In this document: in pieces, positions 7,428-16,184 of the stretch
Layout: every line of letters starts with the position of its first letter
How positions within the stretch are numbered: the first letter of the stretch is position 1
NCBI GenBank assembly: GCA_025999255.1
Contig: BNXB01000016.1
Coordinates: 1-24,185 of the forward strand
Direction of reading: 5' to 3'
Length of the DNA stretch: 24,185 bases
From: Bacteroidia bacterium
GTDB taxonomy: Bacteria > Bacteroidota > Bacteroidia > Bacteroidales > Azobacteroidaceae
Made by a program: the position numbers and the translations under genes
Notes under the pieces: model-generated
The model's database searches: none
The model's input: the letters and a program-made list of their open reading frames with translations, nothing else
Told to the model about the DNA's origin: nothing

Positions 7428-8507
7428 ATGAGTTTTGAACTAAAAAATTATACGTTTGCATTGGGAACACACAAAGACAAAAATGTGATCTGGGTACGGT
7501 TTCCGAATGATACTGTTTTGCGAAATGAACTTAAACAGCGTTTTCCGTCAGTTAGTTTTAGTTGGACAAATAAGTGTTGGTATCTTACTGATACAAAACA
7601 TTTTAGAGAGTGTGTCGGTTTGGATGTGAAAACTGTGTTGGAGAGCATTCAAATGGGCGACATTTCTGAAATCAACCGCCTTGCGCTTAAACGTATGCAC
7701 GAAACATTACTGCTGAAATTTTACAGCGAAAACACGCTCAAAACCTACTGCGGCGAGTTTGCTCAACTGCTGCAAATTATTAAAAATGTGAATGTTGACA
7801 CGCTTACGCCCGAACGGTTGCGGTCGTATTTTCTTTATTGTACGAAAAAGTTGAAACTGTCGGAAAACACATTGCATAGCCGTATGAATGCCATTAAATT
7901 CTACTTTGAACAGGTTTTGAAATGCGAAAAAATGTTTTTTGACGAAATACCTCGACCGAAAAAGCAATCACTATTGCCCAAAGTATTGAGCAAGCAGGAA
8001 GTTGTGAGGCTTTTTGCACAGGTTGAAAACATTAAACACCAGATAATATTGAAGTTATGCTACGGAATGGGCTTGCGGGTAAGCGAGATTGTTGCGTTGA
8101 AAATCACGGATATTGACAGCGACCGTATGCTGGTGCGTATCGAAAACTCCAAAGGTAAAAAAGACCGCTATACGCCTCTGCCGCAAAGTATTTTAGACGA
8201 TTTGCACCACTATTACGAAGAATATCAGCCAAAAGAATATCTTTTTGAGGGACAATATGGCGGACAATACAGCATTCGCAGCGTACAGGCGGTATTCAAA
8301 ACGGCAATGAAGAAGGCAAAAATTAAAAAAACAATTGGTATTCACGGCTTGCGGCACAGTTACGCTACGCATCTTTTAGAAGCAGGCACAGATATGGTCT
8401 TTATTCAAAAACTGCTTGGACACAAAGACGTGAAAACTACGCAAATTTATGCCAAAGTTACGGATAAACAGCTGAGTAGAGTAAAAAGCCCGTTAGACAG
8501 TTTGTAA
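7428..8507 (+). CDS. Tyrosine recombinase, candidate integrase of the cassette array
   Basis: This 359-residue tyrosine recombinase would cut and rejoin DNA at the array sites. Catalytic residues are all present: Arg217 (GMGLRVSE), Lys242 (SKGKKDR), His306 and Arg309 (HGLRH), His332 (LLGHKD) and Tyr341 (TTQIYAKV). Residues 90-170 form the SAM-like N-terminal binding domain. Residues 1-65 are an extra N-terminal domain (IWVRFP to FSWTNKCWYL) absent from classical IntI or Xer proteins but, from memory, common in Bacteroidota relatives. The tail SRVKSPLDSL recalls IntI tails. The spacing between Lys242 and His306 is 64 residues, as in Xer proteins, so the extra helix that marks classical IntI is missing. 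It is divergent from the cassettes, like intI. A role in cassette exchange is inferred from context. Confidence 0.85.
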   Translation: MSFELKNYTFALGTHKDKNVIWVRFPNDTVLRNELKQRFPSVSFSWTNKCWYLTDTKHFRECVGLDVKTVLESIQMGDISEINRLALKRMHETLLLKFYSENTLKTYCGEFAQLLQIIKNVNVDTLTPERLRSYFLYCTKKLKLSENTLHSRMNAIKFYFEQVLKCEKMFFDEIPRPKKQSLLPKVLSKQEVVRLFAQVENIKHQIILKLCYGMGLRVSEIVALKITDIDSDRMLVRIENSKGKKDRYTPLPQSILDDLHHYYEEYQPKEYLFEGQYGGQYSIRSVQAVFKTAMKKAKIKKTIGIHGLRHSYATHLLEAGTDMVFIQKLLGHKDVKTTQIYAKVTDKQLSRVKSPLDSL

Positions 8508-8557
8508 CACGAAAAAAGCGCTAAACTATTGATTTACCCTTTTTTATTTTCTTTCAA

Positions 8558-9574
8558 TTATGTCCAACCCTGGGCCTGTAATTTTATTTCGGTTCCATCG
8601 CGCGCAATCAGATTTGCGCCCATAGATTCATCACAAACATAACCGATTACATGAACTCCCTCCATATTTTCTATTTTTTCATGTAATTCAAGAGGTAATG
8701 TAAACAACAATTCATAATCCTCACCTCCATTCAAGGCCACTGTAGAAACATTCATATTGAATTGTTCGGCCATCACAGCCGTTTGGTAATCAATTGGAAT
8801 ACGATCTTCATAGAGCAGGCATCCTACTTTACTTTCATGACAGATATGCAAAAGTTCGGACGCCAATCCGTCGGAAATATCAATCATAGAGGTCGGTACA
8901 ATCCCTTCCCTGGACAAGGTTTCAAGAATATCTTTCCGGGCTTCCGGTTTCAATTGCCGTTCCAACAAGTATTCCTTCCCTGCAAAATCAGGATTAAAAT
9001 CCGGTTCTCCTTTAAACACCGTCTTTTCTCTCTCCAACAATTGCAAACCCATGTATGCAGCCCCTAAATCACCGGAAACACAGAGTAAATCGGTATTCTT
9101 AGCCCCTTTCCGATAGACTGTTTTTCCTTTTTCTCCCTCTCCGATACAAGTAATACTGATACACAAACCGGTAAGTGAAGAAGAGGTATCTCCTCCTACA
9201 ATATCCACTCCGTAAATTTCACATGCCAATTTCAAACCTTCGTAAAATTCTTCCAAATCTTCAACGGAAAAACGTTTGGAAATACCTAATGAAACCGTAA
9301 TTTGCTTCGGTTGACCGTTCATTGCATAAATATCCGAGAAATTAATCACTGCGGCTTTATATCCCAAGTGTTTCAGAGGGAAATAGGTCAGATCGAAATG
9401 AATACCTTCCAATAATAAATCCGTAGTCATTAAGACTTCCCTTCCCGAATAATCCAATACGGCAGCATCATCCCCAATCCCGACAATACTACTTTGATTA
9501 CTAAGCCTGATATTTTCAGTCAAACGCCTGATCAATCCAAACTCTCCCAATAACGATATTTCTGTTTTTCCCAT
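8558..9574 (-). CDS. thiL: Thiamine-monophosphate kinase
   Basis: ThiL phosphorylates thiamine monophosphate to thiamine pyrophosphate with ATP, the last step of cofactor synthesis in the cytoplasm. The 338-residue protein is full length for the family. It shows GIGDDAA (residues 32-38), TTDLLLEGIHF (50-60), VGGDTSSS (about 124-131) and DISDGLASEL (about 223-232), the metal and nucleotide binding elements of the PurM/ThiL fold. It follows punA on the same strand after 61 bases that contain an inverted repeat. Its 3' end faces the 3' end of the recombinase gene, so this is the chromosomal border of the array. Confidence 0.95.
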   Translation of the reverse strand: MGKTEISLLGEFGLIRRLTENIRLSNQSSIVGIGDDAAVLDYSGREVLMTTDLLLEGIHFDLTYFPLKHLGYKAAVINFSDIYAMNGQPKQITVSLGISKRFSVEDLEEFYEGLKLACEIYGVDIVGGDTSSSLTGLCISITCIGEGEKGKTVYRKGAKNTDLLCVSGDLGAAYMGLQLLEREKTVFKGEPDFNPDFAGKEYLLERQLKPEARKDILETLSREGIVPTSMIDISDGLASELLHICHESKVGCLLYEDRIPIDYQTAVMAEQFNMNVSTVALNGGEDYELLFTLPLELHEKIENMEGVHVIGYVCDESMGANLIARDGTEIKLQAQGWT

Positions 9575-9590
9575 AATCGATGTTAATAAC

Positions 9591-9640
9591 TATGAATTAT
9601 AATCAGTTTTGTCCGAAATAATCTCCTATTATAATTCATA
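9591..9640. terminator. Inverted repeat between punA and thiL, possible attenuator
   Basis: A perfect 13-bp inverted repeat (TATGAATTATAAT at 9591-9603 and its complement at 9628-9640) spans the gap and touches the punA stop. It is AT-rich, has a 24-base loop and lacks a clear T-tract, so termination is uncertain. Confidence 0.3.
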
Positions 9641-10448
9641 ATTGTTTTATCACTTCCTGCATAATGAACGCCATTTTAGGCTGGGCTATTTTTGCCGCTT
9701 CCTGAACCTCCTCATGCGTTACCTTCACAATTTTCCCGATGACACCCAAATCGGTTATAATGGAAAATGCCAGTACTTTCATTCCTCCGTGATTAGCAAC
9801 AATCACCTCCGGGACAGTGGACATTCCCACGGCATCTCCTCCGATTATTTTGAAATAATTATACTCGGCCGGAGTTTCAAAAGTAGGTCCTGAAGTACCG
9901 ACATATACTCCATGTTGCAATTTGATATTATTTTGGGCTGCAATTTTAACGGCTAATTCCCTAAGTTTGGGGTCGTATGCTTCACTCATATCCGGGAAAC
10001 GGGTACCGAATTCCGGAAGATTTTTACCGCGTAAAGGATGTTCCGGAAATAAATTGATATGGTCTTCGATCAACATAATATCTCCGATATCAAAGCTTCC
10101 ATTCATTCCTCCTGCAGCATTCGAAACAAACAAGTATTTGATTCCCAAAAACTGCATGACACGAATAGGAAAAGTCACCTCTTTCATACTATAACCTTCA
10201 TAAAAATGGAAGCGTCCCTGCATGGCTACAATATCTTTACCGCCCAACTTCCCGACGATCAACTTACCACTATGCCCTTCTACAGTCGATACCGGGAAAT
10301 TCGGAATTGTTTCGTATGGAATTTCCGTTTTATCGGTAATACTGTGTACCAATTCTCCCAGTCCTGTTCCCAGGATGACCCCTGCTTTTGTTGTTTCGGG
10401 TATTCTAGATCTAAGCCATGATACCGTTTGTTTTAATATTTCCAACAT
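9636..10448 (-). CDS. punA: Purine nucleoside phosphorylase
   Basis: This enzyme splits inosine and guanosine with phosphate into the base and ribose 1-phosphate in purine salvage. The 270-residue length fits the trimeric type. Motifs visible are the phosphate-binding GVILGTGLGE (23-32), His59 in EGHSGK, GRFHFYEGY (78-86), VSNAAGG, TFETPAEY and GMSTVPE. SIITDLGV replaces the SxITN of animal enzymes, which I recall as usual in Bacteroides relatives. Its start overlaps the end of lpxK by 38 bases in another frame, indicating co-transcription and possibly translational coupling. Confidence 0.93.
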   Translation of the reverse strand: MLEILKQTVSWLRSRIPETTKAGVILGTGLGELVHSITDKTEIPYETIPNFPVSTVEGHSGKLIVGKLGGKDIVAMQGRFHFYEGYSMKEVTFPIRVMQFLGIKYLFVSNAAGGMNGSFDIGDIMLIEDHINLFPEHPLRGKNLPEFGTRFPDMSEAYDPKLRELAVKIAAQNNIKLQHGVYVGTSGPTFETPAEYNYFKIIGGDAVGMSTVPEVIVANHGGMKVLAFSIITDLGVIGKIVKVTHEEVQEAAKIAQPKMAFIMQEVIKQL

Positions 10449-11523
10449 GATTTTCTATTTTTTGTTTAAACATATATTCCTGTTCCTGTTTGAAAATAAC
10501 TTCTACCGGTAAATAATAAAGCGCTTTTTTAACACTTTCACTTATATTCGGACAATCCATCAACCGGACGGCATCTTTTTCCGTAGTAATAATGATTTTA
10601 TTCTCACCGGAAAGCGCATCGAATTTTTGCTTTATCTCCGTCAGATCTCCATTCGAAAATGCATGATGATCCGGATATATCAGAGTATCCACATGCTTTG
10701 AATATTTATTCAATTCCTTAATTAAACCTTGTGGCGATGCAATTCCTGCAAGCAACAAAACACTAATTGTTCTAAGTTTAATATCATCCAAAGATTTCGG
10801 ATTATTGTTAACCCGACCGTAAGAAAATACAGGTGTTAATCCTCCATACCGGAACGATGTAAAAAACAGGGATTGATACGGATATAAATCAAGATTTTTT
10901 CCTATCACCCGGTAATCGATCGGTTTAAATTCTTCGGGACATTTTGTTACAATGATGATTTCCGCACGGGATTTATTCTTTGCAGGTTCCCTCAACCGGC
11001 CGGCAGGAAGTAATTTGTCTTCATACAGTAAACGATTACTGTCGATAAGTAAGATAGAAAGAGAAGGCTTGACATAACGATGTTGAAATGCATCGTCCAG
11101 AAGAATTACATCCGGTCGTTTATCTTGTGGTAAGGCCAACAGATTGGTAATTCCCCGACGACGATTTGCATCGACAGCAACAAGGATTTCCGGAAATTTC
11201 CGGTATATTTGGAACGGCTCATCTCCGATAGTTGAACTGTCGGAATTTTCATCAGCAAGAACAAATCCGGAGGTTTTCCGTCTGTACCCACGGCTCAATA
11301 CTGCAATTTTAATTTTCGGAGACAACAAACGAATCAGGTATTCGGTATGAGGCGTCTTACCTGTTCCGCCCACGGCAATATTCCCAACAGAAATAACAGG
11401 AACAGAAAACTCCTCGCCGGAGAATAATCCACAGTCAAAGAGTTTATTCCTGAACCATACTCCCAAGCCATAAAGCCATGATAACGGGAGTAAAACCTTG
11501 TTTATTTTTATATCTGCAGTCAT
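10411..11523 (-). CDS. lpxK: Tetraacyldisaccharide 4'-kinase (lipid A synthesis)
   Basis: LpxK adds the 4'-phosphate to the lipid A precursor at the inner membrane. The 370-residue protein has a short N-terminal hydrophobic stretch (LLPLSWLYGLGVWF) for membrane association and the Walker A sequence VGGTGKTP (about residues 51-58). DDAFQHR (about residues 142-148) is the typical family motif. The ATG at 11523 is the only usable start. A minus-strand TATATTTG at 11533-11540 could be a -7 box but would leave almost no leader. Its gene lies 27 bases after the regulator stop on the same strand, so read-through from the regulator gene is possible. Confidence 0.93.
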   Translation of the reverse strand: MTADIKINKVLLPLSWLYGLGVWFRNKLFDCGLFSGEEFSVPVISVGNIAVGGTGKTPHTEYLIRLLSPKIKIAVLSRGYRRKTSGFVLADENSDSSTIGDEPFQIYRKFPEILVAVDANRRRGITNLLALPQDKRPDVILLDDAFQHRYVKPSLSILLIDSNRLLYEDKLLPAGRLREPAKNKSRAEIIIVTKCPEEFKPIDYRVIGKNLDLYPYQSLFFTSFRYGGLTPVFSYGRVNNNPKSLDDIKLRTISVLLLAGIASPQGLIKELNKYSKHVDTLIYPDHHAFSNGDLTEIKQKFDALSGENKIIITTEKDAVRLMDCPNISESVKKALYYLPVEVIFKQEQEYMFKQKIENHVGNIKTNGIMA

Positions 11524-11550
11524 ATATGACTACAAATATAGGATTTATTT

Positions 11551-12645
11551 TCACACAAACGTACTTGATTCCCTCTTGATAATTTCTCCATACAAGTTAG
11601 TCGTCACAGTTGGAGAAGTTTTGTTTTTCACCCTCCGAAACATCAAGTCAATACTTATGTCTGTAATTTCTTCGCAAGGCTGTCTGAACGAGGTCAGGGA
11701 ATGTTTCAGATGACCGGAATATTTCATGTTGTCGAATCCGCACATCAACAAGTCCGAAGAAACTTCCAAGCCGATAGTATCTAACGACGACATGAGAACA
11801 GCTGCCGTTGAATCGTTTGCACAGATAATTCCGGTCTTTCCCGGCACAATCCGAATCCTCCTTACCAAATCCAGATTGGTAGGATCGGCGCAATACACAT
11901 TCTGTTCGTCAAACCGTATATGGCTGTTTAACGCCATTTCTCTGATACCTGCTAACCGAAGATTGACGGAGTAAGCCGAATCGGGACGATAAAAAAAATG
12001 TATCACTTCGCAGCCTGCATCAATCAACAATTTCGCCATCATGGTGCCGGCATGGAAGTTGTCAAGACAAACCAGATCAAATTCGCTTCTCTCCGGAAAA
12101 TTCACTATATCACGATCAATCAATATTATCGGGATATTGGCTTTTTGGATTTCATTGCATATATGCAGATTGATTTTCTGACTGTCGGCGACTCTTTCAA
12201 GCGGGGCAAAAAAGACCCCATCTACTTTTTTCTCAATATAACTTTCACAGCAAGTATTTATAAGCGAACGCCTTATGTCGGCGCTACTTGCCGTGGCACC
12301 ATCCCACAAGCAATTAAAACGGCCGCTTTCCGACTGTTTTAATAATTGATCGTTAATGATTGAGAATATTTCCGACTCCCCTGAACCGGGCAACAATAAG
12401 CCAAAAATCAGCTTCCTGTCGCTACTTTTGTAAGTAATCACAGAGCCTAAACCCTTTTTCTTTTTAATGAATTCTTCGTCCTGCAACTGATTATACACTT
12501 TCGAAATGGTCGGACGCGAAACGCCATATCGGGCTGCCAATTGCAGTTCGGTCGGGAGTAAAGAGCCTGCAGGATATACATTATTTATAATCTCCTCTTT
12601 CAGAGAATTATAAATAGTCTTGTAATTCGTTTTCAATTGTATCAT
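11551..12645 (-). CDS. GntR-family regulator with LacI-like sugar sensor domain
   Basis: Residues about 5-70 form a GntR winged helix-turn-helix (LPTELQLAARYGVSRPTISKVYNQL). From about residue 78 (KLIFGLLLPG) to the end is a periplasmic-binding-protein-like LacI/GalR sensor domain. This architecture is that of AraR-type regulators, which bind DNA without sugar and let go when an effector binds. The gene is divergent from the SusC operon, so it most likely controls that operon and itself. Three TTTACATAT sequences lie in the shared upstream region. The effector is unknown; a sugar or sugar phosphate made by the operon is the obvious guess. Confidence 0.88.
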   Translation of the reverse strand: MIQLKTNYKTIYNSLKEEIINNVYPAGSLLPTELQLAARYGVSRPTISKVYNQLQDEEFIKKKKGLGSVITYKSSDRKLIFGLLLPGSGESEIFSIINDQLLKQSESGRFNCLWDGATASSADIRRSLINTCCESYIEKKVDGVFFAPLERVADSQKINLHICNEIQKANIPIILIDRDIVNFPERSEFDLVCLDNFHAGTMMAKLLIDAGCEVIHFFYRPDSAYSVNLRLAGIREMALNSHIRFDEQNVYCADPTNLDLVRRIRIVPGKTGIICANDSTAAVLMSSLDTIGLEVSSDLLMCGFDNMKYSGHLKHSLTSFRQPCEEITDISIDLMFRRVKNKTSPTVTTNLYGEIIKRESSTFV

Positions 12646-12649
12646 CTTT

Positions 12650-12658
12650 TTTACATAT
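12650..12658. promoter_or_regulatory. TTTACATAT box 1, possible operator half
   Basis: This is one of three TTTACATAT copies in the divergent region. It lies just downstream of the expected transcription start of the regulator gene, so binding here would block the regulator's own transcription. Confidence 0.4.
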
Positions 12659-12673
12659 TATTAAATCAAAATA

Positions 12674-12705
12674 CAAATATATTGCTTTTCAGGATTTTTA
12701 TCAAA
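12674..12705 (-). promoter_or_regulatory. Promoter of the GntR-type regulator gene
   Basis: The minus strand reads TTTG (12702-12705), a 20-base spacer and TATATTTG (12674-12681), a full Bacteroides-type promoter 28 bases from the start codon. TTTACATAT boxes lie on both sides of it (12650 and 12712). Confidence 0.65.
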
Positions 12706-12711
12706 TATTTT

Positions 12712-12720
12712 TTTACATAT
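12712..12720. promoter_or_regulatory. TTTACATAT box 2, possible operator half
   Basis: This copy lies directly upstream of the regulator promoter and is followed by TGTTTACA. The pair could be a degenerate tandem site. Confidence 0.4.
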
Positions 12721-12791
12721 TGTTTACAAGTTACATTACAAGTTCTTTATTTATACAAATACAACAAAAAATATTACAAATTACTTATATA

Positions 12792-12807
12792 TTTACATAT
12801 ATGTAAA
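12792..12807. promoter_or_regulatory. Perfect palindrome TTTACATATATGTAAA, candidate operator
   Basis: This 16-bp perfect palindrome contains box 3 and its complement. It is the best candidate binding site for the dimeric GntR-type regulator. It lies 49 bases upstream of the SusC promoter's TTTG box, a position more usual for activation or for looping with boxes 1 and 2 than for simple blocking. Confidence 0.55.
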
Positions 12808-12856
12808 CAAAAAAGTAAAAAAATATACATTTTATTTCATTTTTATTGTCATTTTG

Positions 12857-12887
12857 TTTGCATATAAAAAAAGTATGCTTAATTTTG
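12857..12887 (+). promoter_or_regulatory. Promoter of the SusC-to-kinase operon
   Basis: TTTG (12857-12860), a 19-base spacer and TAATTTTG (12880-12887) form a full Bacteroides-type promoter. Transcription should start near 12894, leaving a leader of about 65 bases before susC. Confidence 0.8.
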
Positions 12888-12958
12888 TGGCGTTAAGATA
12901 ATTTGGTAAAATCAAAAAATATTACCTGCAATATACTTAAATTCTAAAAATACACTTA

Positions 12959-15900
12959 ATGAAAAATGTTTACACTAAAATGAAAAAATTAATTTTCGGG
13001 ATAACGATTGTTATCTTTTTATGTACTTTTTCGGTACAAGTATCGGCCACACCGGCAGAGAATATTTCTGTGACACAACAGAAAAAGACGGTTTCGGGCA
13101 AAGTAGTAGATAATAAGGGAGAATCTATTCCCGGCGTATCCGTTGTAGAAAAAGAAAATCCCCGAAACGGGACAATTTCAGACATCGACGGTAATTTCTC
13201 AATCGAAGCAGGTGATAACAGCACGCTGGTATTGAGGTTTATAGGCTTCAAGTCTGTCGAAATAGCGGTTTCTAACGTAAACGGCAGTGCTATTACGATG
13301 ACGGAAGATTTGTTAAATCTTGATGAAGTGGTTGTTACCGGTTACACGAGCCAAAAGAAAGCCGACCTGACAGGCGCGGTGTCTGTTGTCAAAATCGACC
13401 AGATCCGGTCGAGTACCTCCGGAGGAGCCATGCGTGCCGCACAAGGAAAAGTTGCAGGTATGGCCGTTACGACCAACGGTTCTCCCAATCCATGGGCAAC
13501 GGTTCGGATTCGCGGCGAAGGCACTTTGAACAACAATGATCCGTTGTATATTATCGACGGAACTCCTACCGTCCGTTCGGTTGAGGAACTTGCCTACATG
13601 GATATCGAATCCATCCAGGTATTGAAAGACGCCTCTTCTGCGTCAATTTACGGAGCACGAGCTGCTAACGGCGTTATCATCATTACTACCCGTAAAGGAA
13701 AGAAAGGAACGATAGTCGATTTCAAGGCTTCACATACGGTAACCAGTAGCGCTAAACCTTACGAACTGATGAACACGGAGCAACGAGGGATTGCTCAGTA
13801 CTGGGCTATCAAAAACGATAATCCGAATGCAAATCCGAATACGGTAGGAATCGGACAATTATATCAATATCAGGATCATAAAGACGCTAATGGCAATTTT
13901 GTACTCGATAACGTCACCTGGCGGGAATGGTTGGATCCTAATGAACAAACGATGCGTTCGGCCGATACCGACTGGCAGAAGGAAATCCTGCGTACGGGAA
14001 ACGTTCAGCAATATAATGTCACCCTTTCGACAGGAAACGACAACGGGAACGCGCTCTTTTCCACAGAATATTATGACAATCAGGGTACAATCAAAGGAAG
14101 TTATTTCAAACGCTTGAACGCACGTGTCAATACCGACTACTCGTTGTTGGACGGACGTGTGAAAATAGGCGAAAACTTTACCGTTTCCAAGCTGCGTCAA
14201 AGCGTGAACATCGGCGACGGTAATTTAGGCAATTGTAAGAGCCTTATGTCTATTGTTCCCGTACATACGGCAGATGGCATTGGTTGGGGCGGGCCTATCG
14301 GAGGTATGAGCGACCGGCAAAATCCGGTGCGCCTGATCGAAGATAATCTTCAGAATTATCAGGACAACCTGCGCATGTTCGGTAATGCATTTGTCAACGT
14401 CGAAGTCATGAAAGGCCTTACTTTCCGTTCTTCACTCGGAGTGGATTTTACAGGACGCTGGCGCAGAACAATGGATTTAACCTATAAGTCCGGCTTTTTG
14501 AGCGAATCAAGGAATAAAGTATATGAAGAGGCAAACTATGATGTGGACTGGAACAACAGTAATGTGCTTCAATACGTTTTTGATTTGGGGCAAAACAACT
14601 TCGATATCATGCTTGGTCAAGAAACAATCTCCCATACATACAATTACTTATGGGGTAGCCGCAGGGTCTTTGCTTTGGAAACGACCGATTACATGCAACT
14701 TGATGCGGGCGAAGAAGATAAAGACAACGGAGGCAATTCCGCAAAGTTTACTATGCTATCTTGGTTCGGTAAATTCAACTACAATTATGCAGGACGCTAT
14801 CTTGCTTCGCTTACATTGCGGCGCGACGCTTCTTCCGTATTCGGTTCGAATAACCGGTGGGCAACTTTTCCGGCATTTTCCCTGGGCTGGGGACTGAATA
14901 AAGAATCGTTCCTGAAAAATGCGCTTTCGAGATTTTCGATGTTAAAACTTCGTTATGGATGGGGGCAGAACGGAAACTCGAGAATCGACGAATATGCCGC
15001 ATACCAGATGTATCAAGCTCTCTACGACCAAAACGGCATCAATGATTGGAACTGGGGTACGGCTTATGACTTTACCGGTCAGGGCGGCCAACTGCCGTCG
15101 GGTTATCACCGGACACAAAGGGCAAATCCCAACTTGAAATGGGAAACGACTTCACAACACAATTTCGGTCTTGATTTCGGTATCTTCGATTCCAAATTAA
15201 GCGGATCATTCGACTATTATCTGAAATATACGCGCGACATCCTGATGAAACCAGGAACCGTAGCAACCGTCGGCGAAGGCGGAATGATGTGGCTGAACGG
15301 AGCCGACATTGACAATAAAGGTTTTGAACTGACACTTAACTATAACGATAAATTCGGGCCGGTAGGATTTGAAATAAACGGCGTATTTTCACACAATCAG
15401 CAGACAGTCGTACACGTACCTGAAGACGTTATTAATAATTTCGCCGGAAACGGGAAGGACCAGAACATATTGGGACGTCCCCGCGCTTCCTTGTATGGCT
15501 ATGTAGCGGACGGACTTTTTCAAAGCCAGCAGGAAGTAGAAGCGCATGCCCAACAAGTAGGCGCAGCGCCGGGCCGCATACGATATAAAGACTTGAATAG
15601 CGACGGAAAAATCAACGATGAAGACCGTACTTGGATTGGCGTCCAGAATCCGGACCTGGAATATGGAATCACTATTGGTATGAATTGGAAAAACTTCGAC
15701 TTGAATGTCTTTCTCAACGGAGTATTGGGAAAAGACTTGAATGTCGGCGGCTGGAAAACATGGACAGACATCTATGCGCTCGGAACGGTTGGAGAGAACT
15801 ACGGGACAAGGCTTTTGGATGCATGGACTCCGACTCATACGAATACAACGATCCCGGCATTGTCGGTAAACAATTACAACGACGAAGGGAGATTCTCCAC

Positions 15901-16144
15901 GTATTATATCGAAAGCGGGTCATACATGAAAATACGGAATGTGGAATTAGGATATACCATTCCCGATTCATTTGCAGAAAAATTGAAAATCAGACGGGCA
16001 AGATTATCGCTCCGGGCTGATAACGTATTGAAAGTCATGAAAACTTGGGGCAATAACACATATACCGGACTTGATCCCGAAACGCCCGGTAACAGCTATC
16101 CATTGCCGCTCTCCATTACTTTCGGATTGAATATTACTTTTTAA
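12959..16144 (+). CDS. SusC-like TonB-dependent outer membrane transporter
   Basis: SusC proteins form the outer membrane barrel that imports oligosaccharides using TonB energy. This one has 1061 residues. It has a signal peptide ending near VSA at residue 30, a carboxypeptidase-regulatory-like domain (KTVSGKVVDNKGESIPGVSV onward, about 44-120), a TonB-box region (LDEVVVTGYTSQKK, about 121-135), a plug with DPLYIIDGTP and GARAANGVIIITTRKGK, and a long beta-barrel ending in LSITFGLNITF. A second ATG seven codons in could also be the start. It is the first gene of the operon and pairs with the SusD protein 40 bases downstream. The substrate cannot be read from the sequence. Confidence 0.95.
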   Translation: MKNVYTKMKKLIFGITIVIFLCTFSVQVSATPAENISVTQQKKTVSGKVVDNKGESIPGVSVVEKENPRNGTISDIDGNFSIEAGDNSTLVLRFIGFKSVEIAVSNVNGSAITMTEDLLNLDEVVVTGYTSQKKADLTGAVSVVKIDQIRSSTSGGAMRAAQGKVAGMAVTTNGSPNPWATVRIRGEGTLNNNDPLYIIDGTPTVRSVEELAYMDIESIQVLKDASSASIYGARAANGVIIITTRKGKKGTIVDFKASHTVTSSAKPYELMNTEQRGIAQYWAIKNDNPNANPNTVGIGQLYQYQDHKDANGNFVLDNVTWREWLDPNEQTMRSADTDWQKEILRTGNVQQYNVTLSTGNDNGNALFSTEYYDNQGTIKGSYFKRLNARVNTDYSLLDGRVKIGENFTVSKLRQSVNIGDGNLGNCKSLMSIVPVHTADGIGWGGPIGGMSDRQNPVRLIEDNLQNYQDNLRMFGNAFVNVEVMKGLTFRSSLGVDFTGRWRRTMDLTYKSGFLSESRNKVYEEANYDVDWNNSNVLQYVFDLGQNNFDIMLGQETISHTYNYLWGSRRVFALETTDYMQLDAGEEDKDNGGNSAKFTMLSWFGKFNYNYAGRYLASLTLRRDASSVFGSNNRWATFPAFSLGWGLNKESFLKNALSRFSMLKLRYGWGQNGNSRIDEYAAYQMYQALYDQNGINDWNWGTAYDFTGQGGQLPSGYHRTQRANPNLKWETTSQHNFGLDFGIFDSKLSGSFDYYLKYTRDILMKPGTVATVGEGGMMWLNGADIDNKGFELTLNYNDKFGPVGFEINGVFSHNQQTVVHVPEDVINNFAGNGKDQNILGRPRASLYGYVADGLFQSQQEVEAHAQQVGAAPGRIRYKDLNSDGKINDEDRTWIGVQNPDLEYGITIGMNWKNFDLNVFLNGVLGKDLNVGGWKTWTDIYALGTVGENYGTRLLDAWTPTHTNTTIPALSVNNYNDEGRFSTYYIESGSYMKIRNVELGYTIPDSFAEKLKIRRARLSLRADNVLKVMKTWGNNTYTGLDPETPGNSYPLPLSITFGLNITF

Positions 16145-16180
16145 ACACTTAAATATAACTATTAAACACTTAAATACAAC
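16141..16180 (+). repeat. Two 19-bp direct repeats between susC and susD
   Basis: TTAAACACTTAAATATAAC (16141-16159) and TTAAACACTTAAATACAAC (16162-16180) differ at one base and are 21 bases apart. The first contains the susC stop. They probably arose by slippage; no role is evident. Confidence 0.7.
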
Positions 16181-16184
16181 AGAT

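Noticed and set aside
7428..8507. The recombinase as a prophage or conjugative-transposon integrase
   Set aside because: No phage structural, relaxase or transfer genes and no tRNA target are nearby; the array layout explains it better.
9636..11523. 38-base overlap of punA and lpxK as a sign of a wrong start or frameshift
   Set aside because: The punA motifs begin soon after this start, and the lpxK C-terminus is of normal length; overlaps like this occur in co-transcribed genes.
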